Notes under the pieces: model-generated | The model's database searches: none | What the model was told of the DNA's origin: nothing | The model's input: the letters and a program-made list of their open reading frames with translations, nothing else | Shown here: in pieces, positions 58,101 to 64,000 of the stretch | How positions within the stretch are numbered: position 1 is the first letter of the stretch | Layout: each line of letters begins with the position of its first letter | Translations under genes and position numbers: made by a program | Assembly: GCA_947396885.1 (NCBI GenBank) | Contig: OX377201.1 | Span: 63,152,983-63,216,982 of the forward strand | DNA: 64,000 nt | Source of the DNA: Heligmosomoides polygyrus polygyrus | Taxonomy: Eukaryota; Nematoda; Chromadorea; Rhabditida; Heligmosomidae | Direction: 5' to 3'

Positions 58101-61100
58101 TCACCACGACAGCTGCAGCCGTATTTCGTTGCTCCGAGGTGACTATTATGGTCACCTACCACAACAACCATATCTTGTGACCGTATGTCCGCTGTTTTCT
58201 CATCAAGCAGGGCTCCAGAACTCGTCCTTGGTTTGCTCGGAGCAACCTGTCTGCGAGTACACGTGGAAAAGAAATGACATCATCGCTCTTCTGCAGCAAC
58301 AATAATCTTCTTATGCCATCCTCGCATCAGGGACGCTCGCACACTTTTCACAATCACCGGGCTTTGCGAGTGCGCGTCGGCTCCCGCGGACGCCATAGCA
58401 CTTCTCGAAAGCTCTTAAACATCATCAACCATATGATGTGACACAAAGTGTTCGTAGGCCGGCCTGTCACTACTGCCTGTCGCCTGCATTCGATTGTCCG
58501 TGTTTGGCTCGGCTCGCAAAAGCTGGCAGTTTCCAGTGGCACCACGTGGAGGAACGGACACCTCGAACCTCAAGCATGACCTCGATGAGACCTTAAGTTC
58601 TTTAGAGGTCGGTGAATTGGTGACAAACTTGTCTGGGATGGAAACCACAAGACGCTAATCCGTTTACCGGGTGGTCCCTGCGTATCGTTGTTTAGGAAAG
58701 ACAACATATTCAAACAGTCTCAGTGATGTCCCATAGAAGTGAGATGCTTGCTGCCACCCCACAAAATGGATAGATTTATTCCGATCTTTTCCGTCTCTCC
58801 CACATATATTAGCTTGAGTAACTGGGCCGAAAGGAACCGAACGTTGAGCTTCGCCCACATTTTTTTAGATGGAGTAAAGCTGTTTGTTTTACAATGCGTG
58901 CTATTGAGGTACAACAACGAGATTGGATACTGCCAAGGCTTTAACGTTATCGCCGCTTTAATTCTCCAAGTTGTGGAATACCGCACTGATGTAGCTTTGA
59001 AGGTAATCCGCATATTTTTGTTTCTCATTTATATCCCTAATTCATTGCTAATTCCTTCAGCGGTTCAGGTGATGATTTTTCTAATTGAACACGTGATGCC
59101 CCGAGGGTACTTCGACCAGTCCCTGGGAGCGCTCTCGGTCGATATGGTCGTCATGAAGGATCTGATGCTGCAGCGTCTGCCAGCCACCATTCAACACCTC
59201 GAGACACTGCAGAACGCGTCGGGTGGGTTACCGACCCGGGAAGCAGACAGCTCAGCTCAACTCGATGCTCAATGCTCCGCAACTGCTGCGGCAGAGAAGC
59301 ATGAGATGTGACCGCGAGGCAGTCCTATCCAGCAACTGATCTCGACCGACTTCAGAAAACGAGTACGAGCCGCCGCTTCCCAACATCTTCTCAATGCACT
59401 GGTTTCTAACGCTGTTCGCCACGTGTTTGCCGAGGAACTGTGTGATGCGGGTCTGGGATGCCTTGATGCTGCAGGGGTCCGAAATTCTTCTACGAACTGC
59501 CATCGCACTGTGGCTGAAGATGAGCAGGTGTGCAGAACGTTGTATGACGTGCGTTTACGTACACCTCCTAATGTAACATTGAGAGTTTAATGCTACCTAA
59601 CAGATATGTCTCCATTAGAGGCCCATGGTATGAGCAGCTCACTCAGCAAGTGTGTTGAATGGAATCCACATTACAATTATTTGTTGAGCAATCATTTATT
59701 TAGCAGAAAATTTATTTTTTAAATTTGATTCAGTTTGAAATTAAAGAGCAGCAGATGTTAGCAGTCCTTCAGCTCCCAAATAATCCCCTTTTCGGCTTTC
59801 AATTGGTGCACGAGTAAAGCGCGACATGGACCGATCCAAGTATTTTCCTACCTTTTGCAAACAACCTGACAGAATAAAACAGAACTGGCTCAGTGCTATG
59901 GTGCCAGGCAGTTTTCGATTGGACGAACAGCTTTATTTCGGCCTGAATAGTGACAACCTCCTGGTCCTCATTAGCCTGGAAGAAGTTCGAAACCTAATTC
60001 CAGGCGCTCATCTCGACAAAAACTTACGTGTCCAACTCTGACAGTTTCAATGGCTGCAAAGGAGAATCTCACTAACGTAAGCCGATCTCAGCGTTGTTGC
60101 GTCACTGTAGAGCGAGTGCCCAACTACACGATCATCACTGCGACGCTGGGACTCAACTGCGGTTCCATACTGATGCTAAGTACATAGAATACAAGATCTC
60201 AAAGCTCTCACCACGGGATGGACGGCGAAAACTCATTGGTGATCGAAATGTGGTTAGGTTGCGAAGTGCTTTCAGGCCTTTGAGAGCGACGAGTTTGTGG
60301 GAACAACAGGATGAAATAAATTTGTTCCCATACAAAACCTGCGTGCAACAGAAGCATTAAGCAAATCCTGACAAAATGTAAGGTTTTACGGCAGTGAAGT
60401 GTGAACAGTGTATTTAAATTTGTCGGGGGATTTTTTACCATGCTCTCCGACAACTCCGCTATCACGGTTTTTGTGTGACCACTTCGAGGCGGACTGTGGG
60501 GATGTTCACCTTGCTCAAAACAAATTTAGTCAACACCATCTTCTCATGAAGGGCTCAACAACTGCAGTCTGTGCTCTATTGTTGGAAAGCGATTGATTAA
60601 ATGAACGGTCGTAAGTAACATTCCTCTAGCATGCTGTCCACATACACATGCTGCATACATGCTGTCCAGAAATATAATGGAAATTGATGACAAGGGGGGC
60701 TCTGTGGAGGGACCTAGGCTTTCCGTTTCTAGGATGCTTACGTATCGTCACAGACCTTGGGCCTATTACTAATCGCCATTCCACTCTTCAATAAGAATTC
60801 TTCAAAGAATGTAAGAATTGAGCTGCTGCACAAATAGTGTGTGACGTGTTACAGGCTGCAAAATTCTAGTAGTTCAGCCTCAATTTCAATATCCTTTTTC
60901 GGATGCACACTAATCTCCCTATTAGAATACACCAGTCTTCTTCATCTCTTACTCCTTTTTTAGAAAGATCCTACGTACCTCGACAGCTGACGAATTCTAT
61001 ACGGTGATGGGCAAGCTGTGTAAGGAGTTAGCCGAAATGAACGAGGAGGAGCAGGACCACATGATGACAGTCAGTTTTTGCTTCGGCTGAATTGGAGAAT

Positions 61101-62705
61101 TACTGAAGTGCCGCCCATCTAATTTTGTACAAGTCTTAAAATCTAAGCAGGCAAGACGTAAGGTTTCAAAGGCATTTTGAAGTTCATAGAGCAAGGAGGT
61201 TGCTGGTTGAGTCTTAGGAAATTCAAACAATCAGATGATCCGCATGCTCTCAGAATGCAAGAATGCCGTGATCCCCATGAGAATGACATGATTTTTGAAT
61301 TATAAATGGAGACGCTTGCATGCTAGGCCTGCATAAATTTCACAAGATCATGAGGAAATGATTCCATTAAGTGTCTTTAAGCCTCAAGTGGCTCGTATCG
61401 AGGATATAAGCTCTCACAACGATGTTTTGTTGCTATCGAAACTAGCGTCGAGAGAGACTCACACGCACCTCCGCCTGACCGGACGGGAATGCTCTGCGCC
61501 ATTACACCTCCGACGCTATTAATCGAACGCAACATCCACAGTTCGCGGGACCGATCAGCACTCACCTATATATAGGGATCAGCCGGTCATTGATATCAGC
61601 ATGGAGCCGGTTAAGCTGATTGTCTTGATAGAAATTATTCAATTCTATCAAGACGTCCCGCCTGGCGCTAGAGTTTTGATCTCAACAAAACATCGTTATG
61701 GGAGCATGAAAAAACATCAAATCTACAGCGTGGAGGGGTTCGAATCGAGAGCGCGCTCTAATCGGAACTGCAATCCTTAGGCGTTATTGCATATCATCAA
61801 TTAATAGGACTTCGCAAGAACCCCTTGGGTTTGTGAGGCAACTCCAGTCAGTGCCTGAAGTTGGCTGAAGCTGTCCACGGAACTACAACATTGCGGGTTA
61901 TTCCCAATTATTTCTCCAGGTGGTATACACCATGGCCGAGTTCCCGTACCCAGGCTTGGCAGAGCTTCGCGAGAAATACAGATGGAACATCCAGCCATTT
62001 TCGGCAACTTTCAAGCTGCTCCGAAGGAGTGTCGACGACATTCTCCACGACGACCACTCGGACAAGACAAGCTGTTCCCCCTGTGAGTGTACCCCGCTCC
62101 CAGAGATGCGGCTCGTCTTCACCACGAAGTGCTTAGGCGACATACGGCGTAAGATCGACGGCGAACTAACTACCTGGTGTGATCTGCGTTCGCTCGAAAA
62201 GCAGTACAGCCTGACGAAAAAGCGACAGAAGCAGGCTGCGGTCATCATAAGCAGTGCGTTTCGGCCGGTCCGTCGACGTGACAACGCTGTGAATGAAACC
62301 AATTTCAGATGCTTATATGCACGGCCTTCAAGCACATGGTAGGCCGTCCAAGGCGTTAGGGACAGGCACCGACCTCCCGCTGCCGTCCTTGCCTCCCGTC
62401 TTCAATCACCTTCTTGTCGGCCACATGCTCGTCAGAGACAGCTTGTAAGTGCCGCTAACCGTAACATCATCTTCGACTGCAGGTCTGCATTTTCCAGGTC
62501 GAAGCCTCCGATAGCACTGACCGGTGGAACGATGCAGCTCACGGCCACCGTCATACAGCCTTCAGATCAGAGCGCCCGAGTGCAACGGTGCGGCGCAGTC
62601 ATGCCAGCTACCGCGAGTAGTCGCAGTGCGGGCAAAAACGAGGACTGCCACACTGTTCCGTCGGAAAACTCAGAAACGGACAAGTTAGGTATTCTCCTTT
62701 CGTAA
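27868..62705 (+). CDS. TBC1D30: TBC1D30-like Rab GTPase-activating protein, 17-exon model
   Basis: Proposed exons are 27868-27930, 28078-28163, 30908-30986, 31429-31559, 31638-31742, 31800-31897, 42820-42984, 43041-43156, 43286-43411, 43531-43604, 58909-59002, 59069-59222, 59356-59527, 60964-61069, 61920-62253, 62309-62444 and 62483-62705. Every junction keeps frame and the total is 753 codons. The TBC domain spans about residues 275-510. The arginine finger lies in ILKDLHRTG (R327) and the glutamine finger in YCQGFN (Q357), so GAP activity is expected. TBC proteins speed GTP hydrolysis by Rab GTPases; human TBC1D30 has been reported to act on RAB8 and to affect ciliogenesis. Homology is from remembered family sequence. 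Core exons are secure, the first three tentative. Confidence 0.75.
28285..30476. other. Intronic stretch of the host gene, no coding feature
   Basis: Part of the proposed 2.7-kb intron. It contains a tRNA-like segment at 29214-29300 (A-box-like TGGCGCAAGATAG and B-box-like CTTCGGGTCCCG) and a short tandem repeat at 29765-29842. The remainder is AT-rich. Confidence 0.4.
29750..30462. repeat. Inverted repeat pair carrying a 21-bp tandem repeat
   Basis: 29750-29890 (CATTTTCACGTCGAA to ATCAAAGCGAACTC) is matched in reverse complement by about 30365-30462. The left arm holds about four tandem units of a TTTTAAAATCAAATTGGGCAC type; the right arm holds about two. It could be the ends of a 0.7-kb non-autonomous element. 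Confidence 0.6.
30477..30606. mobile_element. Miniature inverted-repeat element, about 130 bp
   Basis: Ends near GGCAGATTCATCAACGA and its counterpart CGTTGCTGAATCTGGCCCC form terminal inverted repeats. An inner inverted repeat (GAAAACACAGCC.. / ..GGCTGTGTTTTC) spans 30518-30575. The terminal repeat is shared with the element at 38765-38927. Confidence 0.6.
30908..31897 (+). CDS. TBC1D30: TBC1D30-like exons 3-6 (N-terminal region)
   Basis: Exon 30908-30986 ends FSLNSSSISPDE at a GTGAGC donor. Exon 31429-31559 has a TTTTTTCAG acceptor and a GTAAGT donor (WDKTPPNPEPFFGES). Exon 31638-31742 carries PVEERVKSMQSLLASIYQDD, resembling the conserved short helix of TBC1D30 N-termini. Exon 31800-31897 ends VETLQSFG at GTAATA. 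Introns of 78 and 57 bp separate the last three. The 57-bp intron is open in frame, so retention would insert 19 codons. All phases agree with each other and with the exon at 42820. Serine-rich sequence suggests a disordered regulatory region. Confidence 0.6.
32090..32510 (+). repeat. Interspersed repeat with tRNA-like end, copy 1
   Basis: This block matches the reverse complement of 37870-38290 through landmarks GTCCCGTGG, TGACCTATTGAGGGTTG, TTTCCTGCGGACAT, GTATCACTTCAGTG, AAAGGTTTGGGGCTGCAAC and CTCACAATTTGCTTATTAGCG. Near its end, GATGGTCGAGGGGGTG and GGATTCGGATCCG fit pol III A and B boxes of a Ser/Leu-type tRNA. A SINE-like origin is inferred. Confidence 0.65.
32511..36014. other. Intronic stretch without recognised genes
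   Basis: It holds two low-complexity pyrimidine tracts of TTTTCTGTTTTCTG type (33545-33612 and 35545-35645). A tRNA B-box-like GGTTCGAATCC lies on the minus strand at about 33482-33492. A short inverted pair with CGACTTTTGGAGTCAC lies at 32790-32815 and 35869-35905. A 223-codon frame at 33280-33951 spans the pyrimidine tract and has no domain. Confidence 0.4.
36478..36813 (-). pseudogene. hAT transposase C-terminal dimerisation region, remnant
   Basis: The frame reads YPLMALLIPEYLCSPPG then TIETERMFSAARRILNDFR. This matches the hAT C-terminal dimerisation motif, in which a small-residue and SER.FS pattern precedes a basic helix. The catalytic DDE part and the zinc finger are missing, so the protein is inactive. 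It lies within a hAT element that has intact ends and target duplications. Confidence 0.85.
36850..37156 (-). mobile_element. tRNA-derived SINE, copy 2, inside the hAT element
   Basis: Same head, body and tail order as 20128-20424 on the same strand: GTAGCGTAGCAGG A box, GGTTCGCC B-box remnant, CCAACCAAGCCTTCCATCC body and a TTTATCC tail at 36850-36867. About 85% alike by eye. Confidence 0.75.
37870..38290 (-). repeat. Interspersed repeat with tRNA-like end, copy 2
   Basis: Reverse-complement partner of 32090-32510. On the minus strand the tRNA-like end reads GACTGGGTGGCCGAGTAGG (A box) and GGGGTTCGGATCCGG (B box). That is close to Ser/Leu tRNA sequence, but the arms do not pair well enough to call a functional tRNA gene. 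Confidence 0.65.
38329..38607 (-). other. Unidentified 92-codon open frame
   Basis: The frame includes RSRTLYEALAGTLRPRLVRK and VRWLRQQRWHKVSENF. Composition is protein-like, but I do not recognise it and no splice or start context stands out. It lies antisense within the host-gene intron. Confidence 0.25.
38765..38927. mobile_element. Miniature inverted-repeat element, 163 bp
   Basis: GGGGCCCGATTCATCAAC at the left end is matched by GTTGATGATTCCGGCCCC at the right end. The terminal repeat is shared with the element at 30477-30606. No coding capacity. Confidence 0.7.
39287..40303 (-). mobile_element. Non-autonomous Helitron, 1017 bp
   Basis: On the minus strand it starts A|TCTTACTATATATAATTC (40303) and ends CATCTGG|T (39287), the A/T insertion site of Helitrons. 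Interior order: C-rich run, GATTCAGAAGACGT-type minisatellite (40110-39690), GGxCCAGTxA purine repeat (39910-39845), then a 3' region homologous to 23655-23990. It ends with a GGGGCTT..AAAGCCCC stem and a second imperfect hairpin. No coding region. Confidence 0.7.
40304..40888. other. AT-rich intronic stretch, no feature seen
   Basis: No domain, repeat or hairpin was recognised. Confidence 0.4.
40889..42556. mobile_element. Second hAT element, non-autonomous, perfect 8-bp target duplication
   Basis: It starts CAGGGGTGTGCG at 40889 and ends GCTCACCCCTG at 42556, flanked by ATTCAAAC on both sides (40881-40888 and 42557-42564). Subterminal TTAACGA / TCGTTAA motifs match the first hAT element. 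The 1.6-kb interior has no recognisable transposase, so it would need one in trans. Confidence 0.9.
42820..43604 (+). CDS. TBC1D30: TBC1D30-like exons 7-10: coiled coil and start of the TBC domain
   Basis: Exons are 42820-42984, 43041-43156, 43286-43411 and 43531-43604. The first encodes a charged helix (LLLEIEKANQRLVKVVRQRS) that aligns without gaps to the family's pre-TBC region. The second has KLRFSLEPPSLHEGVEEW, matching the family box KLKF.LEP. The third has LWSTLGELYMQSSGFDWEEI and ends ILK. The fourth begins DLHRTGWSEFDDEKKLKQVL and ends LAYAR at GTGAGA. ILK-DLHR forms the IxxDxxR catalytic arginine motif across an intron. Introns are 56, 129 and 119 bp. The next exon lies 15.3 kb away at 58909. 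Confidence 0.88.
45666..45709. repeat. Two adjacent short hairpins
   Basis: GACACGC-TTGTCG-GCGTGTC (45666-45685) is followed by a CGCGC/GCGCG stem with a TTC loop (45695-45707). They lie downstream of the minus-strand Helitron at 46820 and could be its 3' end, but no CTRR terminus was found. Confidence 0.4.
46060..46820 (-). mobile_element. Helitron-family element with 41-bp and 108-bp satellites
   Basis: On the minus strand it starts A|TCATACTATATAACAATCC at 46820, inserted in the AT-rich tail of a retrotransposon. Then come units of the 41-bp repeat (46680-46505, ACGTGCCGAACACGT type) and diverged units of the 108-bp repeat (46500-46080, ATCGATATCGATCGAT). This is the same order as in 21085-22067. 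The 3' end is not fixed. Confidence 0.6.
46821..48120 (-). pseudogene. Degenerate CR1-type retrotransposon 3' part
   Basis: On the minus strand, decayed RT-thumb and C-terminal motifs read PILE.CSQIWS (about 47850) and VSKYWTFLPVQGRRTRY, YPKLKRMNREKVFNSILYRG (47650-47500). The 3' tail is AAATAAATAAAT at 46821-46833. No catalytic RT motif remains. Confidence 0.6.
48260..48597 (+). repeat. GC-rich block with a tRNA-like SINE head
   Basis: At 48503-48580 GTGGCGTAGTAGGGAAG fits an A box and GGTCGGCGGTTTGGATCTCCC fits a B box with tRNA-like spacing. Upstream is GC-rich sequence of no known identity. It ends where the inverted-repeat element at 48598 starts. Confidence 0.5.
48598..49283. mobile_element. 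Terminal-inverted-repeat element, 686 bp
   Basis: The arms 48598-48665 and 49215-49283 are about 66 bp and nearly perfect (CCATGTTTATCATATAGG outwards). Inside is another inverted repeat (about 48690-48800 with 48850-48960, CACGAATCTGACATCCGTTTT type), and a third copy of that box lies at 48980-49050. No transposase. It abuts the Helitron 5' fragment at 49284. Confidence 0.7.
49284..49495 (-). mobile_element. 5' fragment of a Helitron-family element
   Basis: On the minus strand it starts A|TCATACTCTATGATAATCC at 49495 and runs about 210 bp, closely matching 46820-46620, into the first 41-bp-type units. It is cut off at the inverted-repeat element ending at 49283. Confidence 0.6.
50450..50600 (-). 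pseudogene. Tc1/mariner transposase fragment around the first catalytic aspartate
   Basis: On the minus strand the frame reads RRIRWTDEATFKLHGGVNRQ. This corresponds to the WSDEATF..NGHVNR motif, where the aspartate is the first residue of the catalytic DD(D/E) triad. Upstream and downstream parts are missing or decayed, so it is non-functional. It supports assigning the surrounding TA-flanked element to Tc1/mariner. Confidence 0.7.
50758..51246 (-). pseudogene. RTE-type reverse transcriptase C-terminal domain
   Basis: One open frame with ASVLPAMRYATETWPDNK, THRALERCLLRTSLRQQW, YRWAGHLLRRKDDRWSLRV and GRPPTRWADSF. This is the post-RT region typical of nematode RTE elements. The catalytic RT domain is absent. 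It interrupts the centre of the long-inverted-repeat mariner element, so it arrived later or was carried by it. Confidence 0.8.
51737..52780. other. AT-rich intronic stretch
   Basis: It contains a segment (52735-52790, CTACCGTAG..CCTTTATT..AGTCAGCATTCAAA) that also occurs inverted at 44310-44365, likely a shared transposon end. Several repeats of TTCGATA-type text surround it. No gene. Confidence 0.4.
52874..54025 (-). pseudogene. RTE reverse transcriptase domain, frameshifted
   Basis: The first block (54025-53537) reads TIPILKKKGS, ASYRPIRLLSHTMKIFERI and FAFLDLEKAFDR (motif A aspartate). The second (53533-53171) has WTLLYADDVMLACEDK with the catalytic YADD, then LFGLKLNVKKTEYL. The third (53167-52874) has YKTDVRPVATYGAEYW and LRWTAGVARLDCVRND. 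Frames change between blocks. All catalytic motifs survive but the reading frame does not. Confidence 0.85.
54301..54926. repeat. Long direct repeat flanking the CR1-type insertion, left copy
   Basis: This 626-bp segment of the RTE element is repeated at 57386-57996 with about 98% identity. Differences include a 16-bp segment present only here (about 54436-54451) and about seven point changes. The copies start at GAGACGTCCGC and end at CTATAAAACAA, exactly at the two ends of the CR1 insertion. Confidence 0.92.
54927..57385 (-). mobile_element. 5'-truncated CR1/jockey-type retrotransposon inserted in the RTE
   Basis: On the minus strand the truncated 5' end lies at 57385, within the endonuclease (THGSHILDLVLTTEPAIVNR, GSSDHSTVRFSL). 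An intact linker follows, then the RT with QHGFQKGRSTVTAMLQ, VIYLDFSKAFDRVSHARLV, SGVPQGSVLSPLLFNIY and CAFADDLKIF. The C-terminal part is at 55633-55106. Frameshifts occur near 56390 and 55723. The 3' tail is AAATAAATAAATATA at 54927-54950. It belongs to a different subfamily from the 14.4-18.6 kb element. Confidence 0.88.
56168..57568 (-). pseudogene. Chance in-frame fusion of RTE linker and CR1 endonuclease/RT
   Basis: The 466-codon frame begins in the right direct-repeat copy with RTE linker sequence (YADVSEKLEARDGKCYLYRL, DIEKFFGINDDSG). At about 57385 it passes into CR1 endonuclease sequence (LHQLVRRETHGSHIL). It then runs through the linker domain to the first RT motifs and leaves the true RT frame at about 56390. 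It is a by-product of the insertion, not a functional gene, although it would be predicted as one by ORF finders. Confidence 0.8.
57386..57996. repeat. Long direct repeat flanking the CR1-type insertion, right copy
   Basis: This 611-bp partner of 54301-54926 begins immediately where the truncated 5' end of the CR1 element stops, and it continues uninterrupted into the rest of the RTE endonuclease at 57997. Confidence 0.92.
58311..58565 (+). repeat. Uninterrupted copy of the repeat split by the 14.4-18.6 kb retrotransposon
   Basis: 58318-58480 matches 14258-14408 and 58470-58560 matches 18581-18660. Across the junction this copy reads GGCCTGTCACTACTGCCTGTC with no retrotransposon. It identifies the target repeat and sets the limits of the element. 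Confidence 0.7.
58600..58775 (+). mobile_element. Decayed tRNA-derived SINE body, copy 3
   Basis: GGTCGGTGAATTGGTGACAA, CTTGTCTGGGATGG and TGTCCCATAGAAGT match the minus-strand body of copies at 20128-20424 and 36850-37156. The tRNA head is not recognisable. Confidence 0.55.
58909..59527 (+). CDS. TBC1D30: TBC1D30-like exons 11-13: catalytic core of the TBC domain
   Basis: Exon 58909-59002 encodes YNNEIGYCQGFNVIAALIL; the glutamine of YCQG inserts into the Rab nucleotide site in place of the Rab glutamine. Exon 59069-59222 encodes VMIFLIEHVMPRGYFDQSL and LSVDMVVMKDLMLQRLP. Exon 59356-59527 encodes EYEPPLPNIFSMHWFLTLFA and RVWDALMLQGSEILLRTA. The order and spacing equal those of vertebrate TBC1D30. 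Introns are 66 and 133 bp with phases 0 and 1. The aspartate-rich LSVDM.V box and the WFLTLFATCLP helix are family signatures. Confidence 0.92.
60964..61069 (+). CDS. TBC1D30: TBC1D30-like exon 14: end of the TBC domain
   Basis: A TTTTTTAG acceptor opens an exon reading TADEFYTVMGKLCKELAEMN, the conserved TADEFY..MG.L segment. The distance from the previous exon's LWLKMS equals that in vertebrate homologues, so no exon is missing in the 1436-bp intron before it. It ends MMT at GTCAGT, phase 0. Confidence 0.9.
61920..62705 (+). CDS. TBC1D30: TBC1D30-like exons 15-17: C-terminal region
   Basis: Exon 61920-62253 begins VVYTMAEFPYPGLAELREKY after a TTTCTCCAG acceptor, a strong family signature (VYSM.PFP.P.LAELREKY). 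It also carries LRSLEKQYSLTKKRQKQA, matching the family's later basic helix. Exon 62309-62444 has LPSLPPVFNHLLVG. Exon 62483-62705 has a non-conserved tail and stops TAA. Introns are 55 and 38 bp. An alternative end splices at 62688 to 62882-62964 and 63114-63140 (ending DLRQAFFE), also in phase, so the true C-terminus is open. Confidence 0.8.
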
Positions 62706-64000
62706 CTTTCGCTCGATGGCTATGCGAACCCTATGTGCAGACGATGCTCCCCACCCATCAGATCGGACATATTTCTAGGCCAGGGAAGGTTGCAGCATCC
62801 TCCCTGTGCATAACTAAGCTCTCGCTGACTCCCATCCTTGTAGGACTGTAGGACTGGGGACATCTGTAGGACTTTCGCAAGAGGATAGAAGATGGCAGAT
62901 GCAGTGCAGAACTGTATCGATTCCCAGGGAAGGGCAACCAACAAAAACACGCGCTCTAATTCTGGTAAGTAGTGTAGATGAAGGGACGGTGGAGAGAACT
63001 AACCATGCAGATAAGCAGGGCAGTACCTTCGTTGCTATATATGAAGCACGAAAAGAGGCTATGGCGGGATCGCTGCTTAGCGATGAAGAATACACTTCTG
63101 TTTGCGTTTTCAGGATTTGCGACAAGCTTTTTTCGAATAACACGACTATGGAGCAGGTCTACATCACTGCTGTGAAGTCAGAGGTATTTGGTGCACTTCT
63201 CAAGCCCACTCTTATTCGGTGGTTACCATTCCTTCCAAATTATCGTCTGCCGTCTGATTCATATTATTCTCTTATTGATTTTTCTTGCCTTGTGCTTTCT
63301 ATTTCTACTATTAAGCCGAAAGGTTTAGACATTCCCCAACGTATGTATATAAATTCCCCCTCACATCTGATGACAGACACCGTCCCACATAAAAGGCTTA
63401 ACACACACTTACGTAGTTTAACTGTAATACCATGTTGAAGGCCGAGTTTAACGGGAGGCAACCATTTCCGAAGAATCGCCCGTTTCCGTGCAACGACTCC
63501 TCGCGGGATCAATCCATTCACTCCGTCCTTTCACGTCGACGCTGAGCGATGCGATTAATCAATTTGGCCTCCTTACATGGCATCGTGTCGCGCGGCGATG
63601 GAAGTATAAACGGGGCTGATCCCATTCTAAAAGATGAGATGAAGATTGGGGCGATTTCCGACTAGGATAGGTGCAGTACTAGGTTGGACACTTTCGATGT
63701 CCAGTTTTTGTTTCTCCGAAACCGGTGAAATGAACCAGATACCAGTGTGGAGCCAGAAGGCATGGGTTAATGTCAAGGGTACGCGAAGTGGTGAATAGGT
63801 AGGCTAGCATTCTCCTCCCTCTCCTCCTTCTACCCCACCCCCCATTACCACGCCTTTTACATGGAATACGTCTTTTCCGCTTTCCGTAACTGCAACCGTG
63901 CAGCTGCGCGTCGTTCGGGAATTGACGATCCGCGACACGGCGACTGTATAAAAGGCAAGTGAGACGCAACTCCAGATTTAGCTTAGATTTTTAGGGAACT
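62706..64000. other. Downstream flank of the host gene
   Basis: It may hold two alternative terminal exons (62882-62964 with a GTAAGT donor, and 63114-63140 ending at a stop). The rest has no recognisable gene. Confidence 0.4.
63947..63955 (+). promoter_or_regulatory. Consensus TATA box near the right edge
   Basis: TATAAAAGG matches the animal TATA consensus. GC-rich sequence precedes it, and about 45 bases of downstream sequence remain in the window. It could start a gene to the right, which cannot be checked here. Confidence 0.35.

Larger units (their letters stand above)
52781..58310 (-). mobile_element. RTE-clade retrotransposon interrupted by a CR1-type insertion
   Basis: On the minus strand the endonuclease is at 58310-57386 (MVVVVGDHNSHLGATK, then a TQHRPLIC histidine motif). 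A linker follows, then the RT at 54025-53170 and a C-terminal domain at 53167-52874. The 3' end carries GATGATGATGAG at 52780-52793, as RTE elements do. The element is split at 54927-57385, and 611-626 bp of it are present on both sides of the insertion. Many stops and shifts make it inactive. Confidence 0.85.
43605..58908 (+). other. 15.3-kb transposon-filled intron of the TBC1D30-like gene
   Basis: The donor is GCAAG|GTGAGA and the acceptor CTATTGAG|G, which splits the arginine codon before YNNEIGYCQGF. The acceptor has a poor pyrimidine tract, but protein alignment places it there. The stretch 43605-46060 has no mobile element with clear ends, only poly-C runs (44098-44118, 46026-46038) and a terminal-repeat-like segment at 44310-44400 shared with 52735-52790. 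Confidence 0.75.

Noticed and set aside
58739..59311. 190-codon frame read straight through as one TBC exon
   Set aside because: It includes SINE sequence and translates two introns (59003-59068 and 59223-59355). The aligned family sequence requires splicing at those points.

Overview
The window is animal nuclear DNA and is best explained as a parasitic-nematode chromosome, probably clade V (hookworm-like). This is an inference from nematode-type RTE, CR1/jockey-type, mariner, hAT and Helitron remnants, from compact introns of 38-133 bp with TTTCAG-type acceptors, and from one host gene. Nothing bacterial or plasmid-like was seen. A 200-base run of N (6015-6214) marks an assembly gap.

Region 1-14 kb is repeat wreckage. 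A 2.38-kb non-LTR retroelement fragment lies in two head-to-head copies (1008-3396 plus, 6215-8593 minus) around the gap. Several copies of a GC-rich fold-back repeat family follow (about 4.39-5.77 and 12.87-13.96 kb). There is also a long inverted-repeat element (9581-11220) and a perfect 19-bp hairpin (11376-11426).

Region 14.4-18.6 kb (minus) is an almost full-length CR1/jockey-superfamily retrotransposon. It has an ORF1 with coiled coil and an endonuclease-reverse transcriptase ORF2 carrying a few lesions. The repeat it landed in has an uninterrupted copy at 58.3-58.56 kb. Next come a mariner fragment (18.96-19.48) and a tRNA-derived SINE (20.13-20.42).

Region 21.08-24.87 kb is a Helitron cluster. 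A 983-bp element (21085-22067), filled with a 41-bp hairpin minisatellite and a 108-bp satellite, sits 8 bp inside the 5' end of another Helitron. That second element holds a captured RTE reverse-transcriptase fragment. Relatives lie at 39287-40303, about 46.06-46.82 and 49.28-49.50 kb, all minus.

From 27.9 to 62.7 kb (plus) I can thread one host gene: a TBC1D30-like Rab GTPase-activating protein. The 17-exon model encodes 753 residues and every splice phase agrees. The catalytic TBC exons (43.0-43.6 and 58.9-61.1 kb) are secure; the first three exons are tentative. Its coding sequence is about 2.3 kb, but introns of 10.9 and 15.3 kb spread it over 35 kb. Those introns hold two hAT elements with perfect 8-bp target duplications, a long-inverted-repeat Tc1/mariner element, an RTE broken by a CR1 insertion that is flanked by 0.6-kb direct repeats, SINEs, Helitrons and miniature inverted-repeat elements. 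Nearly all recognisable coding transposons in these introns point antisense to the gene.

Region 62.7-64 kb is mostly unassigned, with a consensus TATA box at 63947. The window therefore shows one dispersed signalling gene in a dense, nested transposon landscape, not a multi-gene pathway.
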